64,000 nucleotides of DNA from Microbacterium sp. SA39 (GTDB lineage Bacteria > Actinomycetota > Actinomycetes > Actinomycetales > Microbacteriaceae): positions 124,001-188,000 of the forward strand of contig NZ_JXRU01000034.1 of the NCBI RefSeq assembly GCF_000967865.1, read 5' to 3'. The position numbers and the translations under genes were made by a program. This document shows positions 9,867-18,948 of the stretch, piece after piece; the stretch's first letter is position 1; every line of letters begins with the position of its first letter. The notes beneath the pieces were generated by a model, which worked only from the letters and a program-made list of their open reading frames with translations, was not told the origin of the DNA and searched no databases.

Positions 9867-10534
9867 TGGCTGAGAAGAACGAGGCCGTCGAGGCCGAGAA
9901 GAAGGCCCCGAAGAAGGCTGCGGCTCCCAAGGCCGCCGCTGACAAGAAGCCCGCTGAGAAGAAGACGGCTGAGAAGAAGCCCGCAGCGTCGAAGGCACCG
10001 GCCAAGACCGCTGCCGCCGACGCCAAGGCCGACGCTCCCGCCAAGAAGCCTGCCTCCAAGAAGGCTGCGCCGAAGAAGGATGCTCCGGCATCCCGCCCCG
10101 GCGTGCTGAAGGTGCACCACCTGCGTCCGGTCCCCGGATCCAACACCGCCAAGACTCGCGTCGGCCGTGGTGAGGGCTCCAAGGGTAAGACCGCGGGTCG
10201 TGGAACCAAGGGCACGAAGGCTCGCAACACCGTTCGCGTCGGCTTCGAGGGTGGGCAGATGCCTCTGCACATGCGCACCCCGAAGCTGCGCGGGTTCAAG
10301 AACCCGTTCCGCGTCGAGTACCAGGTCGTGAACCTGGAGAAGCTCGCGGAGCTGTACCCGAAGGGCGGGGACGTCACCGTCACCGACCTGGTCGCCAAGG
10401 GCGCCGTTCGCAAGAACGAGAAGGTCAAGGTTCTCGGAAACGGCGACATCGCCGTCAAGCTCACCGTCGCGGTCGACAAGGTCTCGGGTTCCGCCGAGCA
10501 GAAGATCGTGGCAGCGGGCGGTTCCGTCAAGTAA
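9866..10534 (+). CDS. rplO: 50S ribosomal protein L15 with Lys/Ala/Pro N-terminal tail
   Basis: The L15 domain starts near residue 77 ([17 protein letters not shown]) and has the [17 protein letters not shown] loop that follows the 23S rRNA. The first 75 residues are a histone H1-like run of Lys, Ala and Pro ([19 protein letters not shown]), giving 222 residues against about 145 in most bacteria. The frame is open and coupled to rpmD (TAATG), and no better internal start is visible before residue 75, so the tail looks genuine. It is the last gene before a strong terminator. Confidence 0.95.
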   Translation: MAEKNEAVEAEKKAPKKAAAPKAAADKKPAEKKTAEKKPAASKAPAKTAAADAKADAPAKKPASKKAAPKKDAPASRPGVLKVHHLRPVPGSNTAKTRVGRGEGSKGKTAGRGTKGTKARNTVRVGFEGGQMPLHMRTPKLRGFKNPFRVEYQVVNLEKLAELYPKGGDVTVTDLVAKGAVRKNEKVKVLGNGDIAVKLTVAVDKVSGSAEQKIVAAGGSVK

Positions 10535-10540
10535 CCACTG

Positions 10541-10578
10541 CACAAGAGGGGCCGGAGAATTCTCCGGCCCCTCTTGTG
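10541..10578. terminator. Terminator of the S10-spc cluster
   Basis: A perfect 38-base palindrome (arms 10541-10559 and 10560-10578, arm starting CACAAGAGGGGCCGG) lies 6 bases after rplO. It separates the ribosomal genes from secY, which has its own upstream region. Confidence 0.85.
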
Positions 10579-10688
10579 GTTACGCAGGGCGGACCGTGGC
10601 TCGCTCTCGCGGTCCGGGGTGCTCGGATGGGTTACCCTGGTCTTTCAGCCGTCCTTCGGGAATCGGCCACTTTTCAGGAGGAACGTTC

Positions 10689-12011
10689 TTGTTCAGCGCC
10701 ATCGCGCGGATCTTCCGCACGCCCGACCTGCGTCGGAAGATCGGTTTCACTCTCGCCATCATCGCGATCTACCGACTCGGTTCCAACGTCCCCGCCCCGT
10801 TCGTGAACTTCCCGAACGTCGAGGAGTGTCTGGCTGCCACCTCCGGTACCGACGGCCTGCTCGGACTCGTAAACCTCTTCTCCGGCGGAGCTCTGCTCCA
10901 GCTGTCGATCTTCGCGCTCGGGGTGATGCCGTACATCACAGCGACGATCATCACGCAGCTCCTGCGTGTCGTCATCCCGCACTTCGAGGCCCTGCACAAG
11001 GAGGGTCAGGCCGGTCAGGCCCGACTCACCCAGTACACGCGCTACCTCACGATCGCGCTGGCGCTGCTGCAGTCCACGACTCTCGTCACGGTCGCGCGCA
11101 GCGGTCAGCTCTTCGGGACGACCGATCTCGCGGCGTGCCAGCAGCTCCTCACCAATGACGTGTGGTGGGCGCAGCTGCTCATCATCATGACGATGACCGC
11201 GGGTACGGGCCTGATCATGTGGTTCGCAGAGCTGGTCACCGAGCGCGGCATCGGCAACGGCATGTCCCTCCTCATCTTCACGTCGATCGCGGCGACCTTC
11301 CCGGGTGCCATGGGCCTCATCTGGCAGACGCGGGGCTTCGAGGTCTTCCTCCTGGTCCTCGCCGTCGGCATCGTGGTGATGGGCCTGGTGGTCTTCGTCG
11401 AACAGTCGCAGCGCCGGATTCCGGTGCAATACGCGAAACGCATGGTCGGTCGCCGCACGTACGGCGGCACCAACACCTACATCCCGATCAAGGTGAACAT
11501 GGCGGGTGTGATCCCCGTGATCTTCGCCTCGTCGCTGCTGTACCTGCCTGCTCTCATCGCGCAGTTCAACACGCCGCAGGACGGTTCCGCTCCGGCCCCG
11601 TGGGTGGCGTGGATCAGCGCGAACTTCACCACGGGCAACAGCCCGATCTACATGGCGGCGTACTTCCTGCTGATCATCGGGTTCACCTACTTCTACGTCG
11701 CGATCACGTTCAACCCGGTCGAGGTCGCCGACAACATGAAGAAGTACGGCGGGTTCATCCCCGGCATCCGTGCCGGTCGTCCGACCGCCGAGTACCTCGA
11801 CTACGTCCTCACCCGCATCACGCTCCCCGGCTCGCTGTACCTCGGCCTGATCGCGCTCATTCCTCTGATCGCCCTGGCCACCGTCGGCGCCAACCAGAAC
11901 TTCCCGTTCGGTGGCGCATCGATCCTGATCATCGTCGGCGTCGGCCTCGAGACGGTCAAGCAGATCGATGCACAGCTGCAGCAGCGTCACTACGAAGGGC
12001 TCCTCCGATGA
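10689..12011 (+). CDS. secY: Preprotein translocase subunit SecY
   Basis: SecY forms the protein-conducting channel of the Sec translocon with SecE (52976) in the membrane. The 440-residue product has about ten membrane segments and the cytoplasmic PVQYAKRM segment. The start is TTG at 10689, seven bases after a perfect AGGAGG (10676-10681), and gives the usual N-terminus [17 protein letters not shown]; an upstream in-frame ATG at 10596 would add residues unlike the family. A weak TACCCT at 10633-10638 could be its -10. The stop overlaps adk as ATGA. Confidence 0.95.
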   Translation: MFSAIARIFRTPDLRRKIGFTLAIIAIYRLGSNVPAPFVNFPNVEECLAATSGTDGLLGLVNLFSGGALLQLSIFALGVMPYITATIITQLLRVVIPHFEALHKEGQAGQARLTQYTRYLTIALALLQSTTLVTVARSGQLFGTTDLAACQQLLTNDVWWAQLLIIMTMTAGTGLIMWFAELVTERGIGNGMSLLIFTSIAATFPGAMGLIWQTRGFEVFLLVLAVGIVVMGLVVFVEQSQRRIPVQYAKRMVGRRTYGGTNTYIPIKVNMAGVIPVIFASSLLYLPALIAQFNTPQDGSAPAPWVAWISANFTTGNSPIYMAAYFLLIIGFTYFYVAITFNPVEVADNMKKYGGFIPGIRAGRPTAEYLDYVLTRITLPGSLYLGLIALIPLIALATVGANQNFPFGGASILIIVGVGLETVKQIDAQLQQRHYEGLLR

Positions 12012-12604
12012 CAGCATCCGCTCGTCTTCTCATCGTCGGCCCGCAGGGTTCCGGGAAGGGCACGCAGGGCGTGCGCATCGCGGAGACCTACGGCATCCCG
12101 GTCGTGTCCACCGGTGACATCTTCCGCGCGAACATCAAGGAGGGGACGCCCCTCGGCCAGCAGGTCACGGCGATCCTCGACAAGGGCGACCTCGTGCCGG
12201 ATGAGCTGACGAGCGAAATCGTGCGCGATCGCCTGTCGCAGGCGGATGCCGCGAACGGATTCCTGCTCGACGGATATCCGCGCAATGTCGCCCAGGTGGC
12301 GCATCTCGAGGAGTTCCTGTCCGGTCGGGGCGAGTCACTCGACGCCGTCATCCTGCTCGACGTGCCGCGCGAGGAGAGCCTTGCTCGCCTCGGCCTGCGC
12401 GCGACGGAACAGGGGCGCTCGGACGACACGGATGACGCCATCGCGCACCGTCTCGACATCTACGAGCACGAGACCGCTCCGATCATCGAGGTCTACGGCG
12501 CGAAGGGCATCGTCGACCGGATCGACGGCGTGGGCACGCTGGACGAGATCACCGAGCGCATCTCCGCAGCACTGGCCGCCCGCGGCCTGCGCCTCGCGGC
12601 CTGA
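12008..12604 (+). CDS. adk: Adenylate kinase
   Basis: Adenylate kinase interconverts ATP, ADP and AMP in the cytoplasm. The 198-residue protein has the P-loop GPQGSGKGT at about residues 11-19, [10 protein letters not shown] for AMP binding and FLLDGYPRN. The LID is the short form without zinc cysteines ([18 protein letters not shown]), normal in Actinobacteria. It overlaps secY by ATGA, the classic secY-adk-map order. Confidence 0.95.
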   Translation: MTASARLLIVGPQGSGKGTQGVRIAETYGIPVVSTGDIFRANIKEGTPLGQQVTAILDKGDLVPDELTSEIVRDRLSQADAANGFLLDGYPRNVAQVAHLEEFLSGRGESLDAVILLDVPREESLARLGLRATEQGRSDDTDDAIAHRLDIYEHETAPIIEVYGAKGIVDRIDGVGTLDEITERISAALAARGLRLAA

Positions 12605-12614
12605 GGCTCTCCGG

Positions 12615-13466
12615 ATGTTCCGCCGGTCGATCTACAAGACCCCGGCTCAGCTTCGAGCCATGGTAGAGCCGGGACTCATCACGGCGGCGGCGCTCGAAGC
12701 CGTCCGTCCCCTGATCAGAGCCGGCGTGACCACGTTGGAGCTGGATGCCGCGGCGAACCGCACCATCGTCGCACGAGGTGCGGAGTCGAACTTCCAGCTC
12801 GTGCGCGGCTACCACCACACTATCTGCGTGTCGGTGAACGAGCAGGTCGTGCACGGCATCCCGGGGGAGCGTGTGCTGCGCCCCGGCGACATCGTCTCGG
12901 TCGACTGCGGCGCACAGTTCCAGGGCTGGAACGGCGACAGTGCGATTACCGTGGTCGTGCCCGATGCAGAGCGCCCGGAGCTCGTCGCTCAGCGCGAGGA
13001 GCTGTCCCGCGTCACAGAAGGGTCGCTCTGGGCAGGCATCGCCGCCATGACATCCGTCTCGACGATCGATGAGATCGGTACCGCGATCCAGGAATACATC
13101 GAGGCGCAGGGGCCCTCCGCGGTGTCGGGGGAGCCCTACGGCATCCTCCGCGAGTACGTGGGGCACGGCATCGGTCGCAAGATGCACGAGGCGCCCAGCG
13201 TGTTCAACTACCGCACGCCCGACCGAGGTGCCGACGTCAAGCCGGGCCTCGTCCTGGCCATCGAGCCGATGGTGACAGCAGGCGGCGAGGCGACCTACGT
13301 CGAGGATGACGACTGGACCGTCACGACCATCGACGGCACGGACGGCTCACATTGGGAACATAGCGTGGCCCTGCATGATGGGGGTATCTGGGTGCTGACC
13401 GCGCCCGATGGCGGAAAAGCCGGACTCGCCCCGTTCGGGGTCGAGCCTCGAGAGATCGGAAAGTAA
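12615..13466 (+). CDS. map: Methionine aminopeptidase, type I
   Basis: The enzyme removes the initiator methionine from nascent proteins. The 283-residue product has the metal ligands of the family: the aspartates of SVDCG and NGDSAIT, the histidine of YVGHGIG, and the glutamates of AIEPMV and WEHSVAL. The ATG at 12615 follows adk by 10 bases; longer in-frame extensions run back inside adk. Its stop overlaps the next gene by one base. Confidence 0.94.
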   Translation: MFRRSIYKTPAQLRAMVEPGLITAAALEAVRPLIRAGVTTLELDAAANRTIVARGAESNFQLVRGYHHTICVSVNEQVVHGIPGERVLRPGDIVSVDCGAQFQGWNGDSAITVVVPDAERPELVAQREELSRVTEGSLWAGIAAMTSVSTIDEIGTAIQEYIEAQGPSAVSGEPYGILREYVGHGIGRKMHEAPSVFNYRTPDRGADVKPGLVLAIEPMVTAGGEATYVEDDDWTVTTIDGTDGSHWEHSVALHDGGIWVLTAPDGGKAGLAPFGVEPREIGK

Positions 13467-14134
13467 TGGCAGCGGCGAAGAGCAACACGAATTGGTTCGC
13501 GATCGGGGTATCGGCGGCCGTCGTCGTCATCCTCGTCGTCCTCGGCGGGCTCGTGGTGTTCCTCAACAACCAGGCCACTTCGCCCGGTGCCACTCCGACA
13601 AGCAACGAGGGGTTCGATGCCGAGTCCGGCTCCATCGCGCTCGGCGACGGCGAGGACACCGTCGCGGTCTTCGTCGACTTCCAGTGCCCCATCTGCAAGT
13701 CGTTCGAGGACCAGTTCGGCCCCCAGCTCGAGGCCGCCGCCGCGGACGGACGAATCACTCTCGAGTACCACCCCATCGCGATTCTCGATCGGTATTCGCA
13801 GGGCACCGAGTACTCGTCGCGCTCGGCCGGTGCTGCCGTGTGTGTCGCCGAGTCGAACCCCGACTTGTACCTCGACTACGCCAAGGCACTGTTCGCGAAC
13901 CAGCCGGCGGAGAACAGCTCCGGACTGACCACTGAGCAGCTCGCGGGCTTCGCGACCGAGGTCGGCGCCGATGACGCGGTCGAGTGCATCAACGACGAGA
14001 CCTACCGCAAGTTCGGCGCGGCTCAGGCCAAGTCGAACGAGATCAGCGGAACGCCGACGGTGAAGCTCAACGGGACAGCGCTCGACCTGAGCAACGCGGA
14101 GGACATGAAGAAGTTCACCGATCTGATCGGCTGA
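13466..14134 (+). CDS. Membrane-anchored DsbA-like thiol oxidoreductase
   Basis: The 222-residue protein has one N-terminal membrane segment (about residues 10-33) and then an extracytoplasmic thioredoxin-fold domain of the DsbA/DSBA-like family. The active-site motif is C74-P-I-C77 in VDFQCPICKSF, and the cis-proline loop is SGTPTVKLNG. It probably forms or isomerises disulfides in exported proteins. It is translationally coupled to map (TAATG), as in related Actinobacteria. The substrate is unknown. Confidence 0.85.
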   Translation: MAAAKSNTNWFAIGVSAAVVVILVVLGGLVVFLNNQATSPGATPTSNEGFDAESGSIALGDGEDTVAVFVDFQCPICKSFEDQFGPQLEAAAADGRITLEYHPIAILDRYSQGTEYSSRSAGAAVCVAESNPDLYLDYAKALFANQPAENSSGLTTEQLAGFATEVGADDAVECINDETYRKFGAAQAKSNEISGTPTVKLNGTALDLSNAEDMKKFTDLIG

Positions 14135-14155
14135 CACACCGCCGCGCCGGCCAAG

Positions 14156-14184
14156 TTGCCGGATGCCTCCAGAGCGTCTAACAT
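14156..14184 (+). promoter_or_regulatory. Promoter of the infA-rplQ cluster
   Basis: TTGCCG (14156-14161) and TAACAT (14179-14184) are separated by 17 bases, a good sigma-A-type promoter placed about 105 bases before infA. It starts the alpha-type operon independently of the upstream thiol protein gene. Confidence 0.65.
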
Positions 14185-14289
14185 AGATCTTTGGTGCTTT
14201 GTGCCTTGATTCGGCGTGTCCGATCGGTCCAGCACCGCAACCACCCACCCACCGCAGATCGACCGGTCTGCAGAAGCGTCAGCGAGGCT

Positions 14290-14511
14290 ATGGCTAAGAA
14301 AGACGGTGTCATCGAGATCGAGGGCGTGATCTCCGAGGCTCTGCCCAACGCGATGTTCCGCGTTGAGCTCAGCAACGGACACAAGGTCCTGGCAACGATC
14401 TCAGGAAAGATGCGACAGAACTACATCCGCATCATCCCCGAAGACCGCGTGGTCGTGGAGCTCAGCCCCTACGACCTCACCCGCGGCCGTATCGTCTACC
14501 GCTACCGCTGA
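14290..14511 (+). CDS. infA: Translation initiation factor IF-1
   Basis: The 73-residue product ([23 protein letters not shown]) is IF-1, the OB-fold protein that covers the A site during initiation. The ATG at 14290 gives the exact family start. It is the first gene after the promoter at 14156-14184 and precedes rpmJ, as in many Gram-positive bacteria. Confidence 0.97.
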   Translation: MAKKDGVIEIEGVISEALPNAMFRVELSNGHKVLATISGKMRQNYIRIIPEDRVVVELSPYDLTRGRIVYRYR

Positions 14512-14532
14512 TCGGTCGAGAAGTAACGGCCT

Positions 14533-14548
14533 GCCCCGGATCCGGGGC
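14533..14548. repeat. 16-bp palindrome between infA and rpmJ
   Basis: GCCCCGGATCCGGGGC is a perfect palindrome in the 65-base infA-rpmJ gap. It may form a small hairpin that protects or processes the mRNA; no T-run follows. Confidence 0.5.
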
Positions 14549-14576
14549 GGTACGAAGACAGCGATAAGGAAACATC

Positions 14577-14693
14577 ATGAAGGTCAACCCGAGCGTCAAG
14601 CCGATCTGCGATCACTGCAAGGTGATCCGCCGCCACGGCCGCGTCATGGTGATCTGCAAGAGCAACCCGCGTCACAAGCAGCGCCAGGGCTGA
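14577..14693 (+). CDS. rpmJ: 50S ribosomal protein L36, zinc-binding form
   Basis: The 38-residue L36 ([14 protein letters not shown]...) keeps the zinc ligands C11, C14, C27 and H33, so it is the C+ zinc-ribbon form. It starts shortly after AAGGAAAC. It contacts 23S rRNA in the large subunit. Confidence 0.96.
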   Translation: MKVNPSVKPICDHCKVIRRHGRVMVICKSNPRHKQRQG

Positions 14694-14854
14694 CCTGCGC
14701 TGCGCGGCACCGCTCGCGCACATCTCACAACTCAATACGAAACGGCAGGATCAGACGCGTCGACGGGCTCAACGGCCCGGAGAAGCTGACACCTCGGGGC
14801 GGAGGCCCGGGCACCGATCCTGTTCCATACCTCCACTACATCCAGGAGAACCGC

Positions 14855-15229
<375 letters not shown>

Positions 15230-15260
15230 GCGCGGCCCCAGGGACTAGGAGAACACTTTC

Positions 15261-15659
15261 ATGGCTGCACCCAAGGCCGCCGCGCGCAAGCCGCGCCGCA
15301 AGGAAAAGAAGAACATCGCGCTGGGCCAGGCCCACATCAAGTCGACGTTCAACAACACGATCGTCTCGATCACCGACCCGTCCGGCGCTGTCATCAGCTG
15401 GGCATCGTCGGGTGGCGTGGGCTTCAAGGGCTCCCGCAAGTCGACCCCGTACGCCGCAGGTCTTGCTGCCGAGTCTGCTGCGCGTCAGGCGCAGGAGCAC
15501 GGCGTCAAGAAGGTCGACGTCTTCGTGAAGGGTCCGGGCTCCGGCCGCGAGACCGCGATCCGCTCGCTTCAGGCCGCAGGCCTCGAGGTCGGCTCGATCT
15601 CGGACGTCACCCCGCAGGCGCACAACGGATGCCGCCCGCCGAAGCGTCGCCGCGTCTGA
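15261..15659 (+). CDS. rpsK: 30S ribosomal protein S11
   Basis: The 132-residue S11 has the [15 protein letters not shown] core and the C-terminal [18 protein letters not shown], where the Asn-Gly pair is often converted to isoaspartate in this family. It lines the mRNA exit site. Confidence 0.97.
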   Translation: MAAPKAAARKPRRKEKKNIALGQAHIKSTFNNTIVSITDPSGAVISWASSGGVGFKGSRKSTPYAAGLAAESAARQAQEHGVKKVDVFVKGPGSGRETAIRSLQAAGLEVGSISDVTPQAHNGCRPPKRRRV

Positions 15660-15667
15660 CAACGCTT

Positions 15668-15717
15668 GTCGAGTCGCTCGCCCTTCGGGTCGAGCGACTC
15701 GACGCCCGCGTGCGGGC
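15668..15717. terminator. Hairpin pair between rpsK and rpoA
   Basis: An inverted repeat (GTCGAGTCGCTCG at 15668-15680, complement at 15691-15703) whose loop holds CCC-TTC-GGG is followed at once by GCCCGC/GCGGGC (15704-15709/15712-15717). It may attenuate transcription between rpsK and rpoA, so that rpoA expression can differ from the ribosomal proteins. Confidence 0.5.
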
Positions 15718-15813
15718 ATCGCGCTCGCTCTGCGAGCAGACGGTAACGTCACAATTGAAGACCTCACCACACCACATGTCATATAGCGGGCATGTGATCG
15801 AAAGGAACACAGA

Positions 15814-16803
15814 GTGCTCATTGCACAGCGTCCCACACTGACCGAGGAAAAGATCGTCGAGAACCGTAGCCGGTTCATCATCGAGCCTCTGGAGCCCGGT
15901 TTCGGATACACGATCGGCAACGCGCTGCGTCGCAGCCTGCTGTCGTCGATCCCCGGAGCCGCTGTCACCAGCGTTCGTCTCGACGGCGTGCTGCACGAGT
16001 TCAGCACCATCCCCGGCGTGAAGGAGGATGTCACCGAGATCATCCTCAACATCAAGCAGCTCGTCGTCTCCTCGGAGCGCGACGAGCCCATCACCGCGTA
16101 CCTGCGCAAGACCGGTGCCGGTGAAGTGACCGCGGCCGACATCTCGGCTCCGGCCGGCGTCGAGGTGCAGAACCCCGAGCTCGTCATCGCGACCCTCAAC
16201 GAGACCGCGAAGTTCGAGCTCGAGCTCACCATCGAGCGCGGTCGTGGCTACGTCTCCGCGACGCAGAACCGCAACGAGTACGCCGAGGCCGGTCAGATCC
16301 CGATCGACTCGATCTACTCGCCGGTCCTGAAGGTCAGCTACCGCGTCGAGGCGACTCGTGCCGGTGAGCGCACCGACTTCGACAAGCTCGTCCTCGACGT
16401 CGAGACCAAGCCGTCGATCAGCCCCCGCGACGCCGTCGCTTCGGCTGCCAAGACGCTCACCGAGCTGTTCGGTCTCGCTCGCGAGCTGAACGTCGAGGCC
16501 GAGGGCATCGAGATCGGTCCGGCACCGGTGGAGGCAGTGAACTCCAGCGAGCTGTCGATGCCGATCGAAGACCTCGACCTCTCGGTCCGCTCGTACAACT
16601 GCCTGAAGCGCGAGGGCATCAACACTGTTTCGGAGCTCGTCGCCCTCTCGGAGACGCAGCTCATGAACATCCGCAATTTCGGCCAGAAGTCGGTCGACGA
16701 GGTGCGCGACAAGCTCATCTCGCTCGGTCTGTCGCTCAAGGATTCGGTGCCCGGTTTCGACGGCGCCCACTTCTACGGCGGCAGCGAAGACGAGTCCTTC
16801 TGA
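15814..16803 (+). CDS. rpoA: RNA polymerase alpha subunit
   Basis: The 329-residue alpha subunit assembles RNA polymerase and contacts activators. The N-terminal assembly domain has [17 protein letters not shown] (about residues 29-45). The C-terminal DNA-binding domain has [19 protein letters not shown]. It starts with GTG at 15814, eight bases after GAAAGGAA, which gives the family N-terminus [12 protein letters not shown]. Confidence 0.97.
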   Translation: MLIAQRPTLTEEKIVENRSRFIIEPLEPGFGYTIGNALRRSLLSSIPGAAVTSVRLDGVLHEFSTIPGVKEDVTEIILNIKQLVVSSERDEPITAYLRKTGAGEVTAADISAPAGVEVQNPELVIATLNETAKFELELTIERGRGYVSATQNRNEYAEAGQIPIDSIYSPVLKVSYRVEATRAGERTDFDKLVLDVETKPSISPRDAVASAAKTLTELFGLARELNVEAEGIEIGPAPVEAVNSSELSMPIEDLDLSVRSYNCLKREGINTVSELVALSETQLMNIRNFGQKSVDEVRDKLISLGLSLKDSVPGFDGAHFYGGSEDESF

Positions 16804-16832
16804 AACCCGACCTTCTGACCAGGAGTTAGATC

Positions 16833-17399
16833 ATGCCTAAGCCCACCAAGGGTCCCCGCCTCGGAGGCGGCCCCGCCCACGAGCGCCTCATGCTTGCCAA
16901 CCTCGCGGCGGCGCTCTTCACCCACAAGTCGATCAAGACGACCGAGACCAAGGCCAAGCGCCTGCGTCCGCTCGCCGAGCGACTGATCACGTTCGGCAAG
17001 CGCGGCGACCTGCACGCGCGTCGTCGCGTGCTGTCGGTCATCGGCGACAAGAGCGTCGTGCACACGCTCTTCGCCGAGATCGCACCGCTGGTCGCTGACC
17101 GTGAGGGTGGCTACACCCGCATCACGAAGGTCGGCAACCGCAAGGGCGACAACGCTCCGATGGCTGTCATCGAGCTCGTTCTCGAGCCCGTCAACCCGAA
17201 GCCGAAGTCGGCGAAGAAGACGGCTGCTGCCGCTTCCAAGTCCGAGAAGCCGGCCGAGGTCGCCGAGGAGGCTCCCGCAGAGGAGACCCCCGCTGATGAG
17301 GCATCCGCCGAGGAGACGCCGGCTGCTGAAGCCGGTGCCGAGTCGCAGGCCGAGGGCGAAGCAGCCGAGGCTGCCGCCGAAGACGCCGTCGAGAAGTAA
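16833..17399 (+). CDS. rplQ: 50S ribosomal protein L17 with acidic C-terminal tail
   Basis: The L17 core spans about residues 1-120 ([40 protein letters not shown]). The last 65-70 residues are an Ala/Glu tail with a few Lys at its start, making 188 residues. Such tails occur in Actinobacteria. It is the last gene of the alpha cluster and ends at a strong terminator. Confidence 0.95.
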   Translation: MPKPTKGPRLGGGPAHERLMLANLAAALFTHKSIKTTETKAKRLRPLAERLITFGKRGDLHARRRVLSVIGDKSVVHTLFAEIAPLVADREGGYTRITKVGNRKGDNAPMAVIELVLEPVNPKPKSAKKTAAAASKSEKPAEVAEEAPAEETPADEASAEETPAAEAGAESQAEGEAAEAAAEDAVEK

Positions 17400-17412
17400 G
17401 CACCTCTCACCA

Positions 17413-17448
17413 CGAAGCCCGCCGCCCCTCTCGGGGTGGCGGGCTTCG
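17413..17448 (+). terminator. Terminator after rplQ
   Basis: CGAAGCCCGCC pairs with GGCGGGCTTCG, extended inward by GCCCC/GGGG, and is followed by CCGTTTTC. This is a typical intrinsic terminator for the infA-rplQ operon. Confidence 0.85.
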
Positions 17449-17465
17449 CCGTTTTCGGGTGCATG

Positions 17466-17538
17466 TTCTGCGGCCGATCCTGACTTCTGCGGCCCAACCG
17501 GCGGGATGAGGCCGCAGAACTTCGAGATGGCCGCAGAA
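17466..17538. repeat. Symmetric nested inverted repeats
   Basis: TTCTGCGGCC occurs at 17466 and 17485, and its complement GGCCGCAGAA at 17510 and 17529. Both pairs have a 19-base period, so the array is symmetric about its centre. It lies between the rplQ terminator and the 3' end of the convergent regulator gene. Confidence 0.75.
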
Positions 17539-17565
17539 CTTTGACGCGAAGCCGGACTCGGCGGA

Positions 17566-18774
17566 TCAGATCGTGCCGCGCGGGCGGTACCGGGTGCTGG
17601 GACGCCCCTTCGTCGAGTAGTCGAGCGTGCGGATCGCCTGCCCGGAGCTCGCGAGATGCTCGAGGTAGCGGCGTGCACTCACCCGCGAAATGTGCAAGTC
17701 CTCGCCGATCTCGGTCGCGGACGCCTCCGGACGGGCGGCGAGAGCAGCGGAGACCCGATCCAGCGTCTCGGCGCTGAGGCCCTTGGGCAGCCCGAACCGC
17801 TGGCGGAACGCGATGATCGCGTCGGCGGCCTCGACGCGATGCACCACGTCGTGCAGTTCGGTGTGGTCGCGCAGGAGCAGAGTGGCCTCGACGTCGACGC
17901 CATCGTGCCGGCTGCCCGTGCTGCGCGCGACGAGCACATGCGACCCGACGATGACCGGGCGCCCGGCATCCTCGCCGTCGCGCAGCACGGCCAGAAGCTG
18001 TTCGTCGAGCACCTCGTCTGCCGCGGCATCCTCGAGATCCTGCGCATCCGTTTCGAGCAGGCGTGCCGCCGCATCGTTGGCAAGGGTGATCCGACCGGCG
18101 CGGTTCACCGTGATGACTCCCTCGCTCAACCGGTGCAGGGTCGTCTCCTGGTTCTGGACGAGCGCCGCGATCTGATGCGGCTCGAGCCGGTAGATCCGCC
18201 GCCGGATCACGGAGGTGACCCAGGCGGACCCGAAGACGCCCAGCACCGCCGCGGCCAGCATCGCCGAGATCAGCCAGGTCAAGTTGGCGGTGAACTCCTT
18301 GTGGAGATCCGATTCCAGGATCCCGACGGATGCCGCACCGATGACGGCGCCGTCGTCGTCGCGGATCGGCACCTTCACGCGCCAGGAGGTGCCCAGGGTG
18401 CCGGTCTGTGTGCCGACGAAGACCTCGCCGGACAGGGGAATCGAGGGATCGGTCGACACCATCTCGCCGATGCGGTCGGGATTCGGATGCGAGTAGCGGA
18501 TGCCGTCGGCATCCGAGACGACGACGTACGCGAGATCGGATGCTTCGCGGATGACCTCGGCGATCGGCTGGATCGCCTCGGCGGGGTCTGGATCGTCGAA
18601 AGCGGCGAGCACGGGCGGCAACGCGGCGATCGACTGGGCCACCGCCTGCATGCGGTCCTTGTAGGCCTCGCGGAGCGCCTGCTCCTGGAAGGCGCCGGCC
18701 ACGATGCCGGTCGCGAGGGTCACCAGGAACACGATCAGCGCCTGCAGCACGAGCAGGTGCACCCGGAGCGTCAT
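17566..18774 (-). CDS. Membrane sensor fused to CitB-type helix-turn-helix (one-component regulator)
   Basis: The 402-residue protein begins like a CitA/DctB-type sensor. It has a membrane segment (about 7-28), an extracytoplasmic PAS-like domain with VVVSDADGIRYSHPNPDRIG (about 84-103), a second membrane segment (about 163-190) and a cytoplasmic PAS domain (about 205-305). No kinase boxes (H, N, G) and no receiver domain follow. Instead residues 325-395 match the C-terminal DNA-binding domain of CitB/DcuR-type response regulators (LPKGLSAETLDRVSAAL, HISRVSARRYLEHL). It is divergent from tctCBA, so it probably senses tricarboxylate and controls that operon from the membrane. The start at 18774 is chosen to give a short N-terminus before the first membrane segment; an upstream GTG at 18786 is possible. 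Confidence 0.8.
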   Translation of the reverse strand: MTLRVHLLVLQALIVFLVTLATGIVAGAFQEQALREAYKDRMQAVAQSIAALPPVLAAFDDPDPAEAIQPIAEVIREASDLAYVVVSDADGIRYSHPNPDRIGEMVSTDPSIPLSGEVFVGTQTGTLGTSWRVKVPIRDDDGAVIGAASVGILESDLHKEFTANLTWLISAMLAAAVLGVFGSAWVTSVIRRRIYRLEPHQIAALVQNQETTLHRLSEGVITVNRAGRITLANDAAARLLETDAQDLEDAAADEVLDEQLLAVLRDGEDAGRPVIVGSHVLVARSTGSRHDGVDVEATLLLRDHTELHDVVHRVEAADAIIAFRQRFGLPKGLSAETLDRVSAALAARPEASATEIGEDLHISRVSARRYLEHLASSGQAIRTLDYSTKGRPSTRYRPRGTI

Positions 18775-18840
18775 CTTCGAGGCCACCAGATCATTCTCGC
18801 CGCTCCGGGGACCCACGGCGAGGAGTCGCTCCGAGCGTTC

Positions 18841-18876
18841 GCGAACAATAGTTTCATAACCGCGACCAATGGTTTC
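18841..18876. promoter_or_regulatory. Tandem 21-bp-spaced repeats upstream of tctC
   Basis: GCGAACAATAGTTTC (18841-18855) and GCGACCAATGGTTTC (18862-18876) are direct repeats, identical at 13 of 15 positions and spaced two helical turns apart. They sit in the divergent promoter region and are AT-richer than their surroundings. They are the best candidate operators for the neighbouring membrane regulator. Confidence 0.6.
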
Positions 18877-18948
18877 CGAAGCTTGAGCACCGGCATCCGT
18901 CCTTCCAGAGTGGACCGACAGCAACACCGACGCTCAAGGAGGAGCGCT

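Noticed and set aside
10596..10688. ATG-started extension of SecY
   Set aside because: The TTG at 10689 with AGGAGG seven bases upstream gives the conserved N-terminus.
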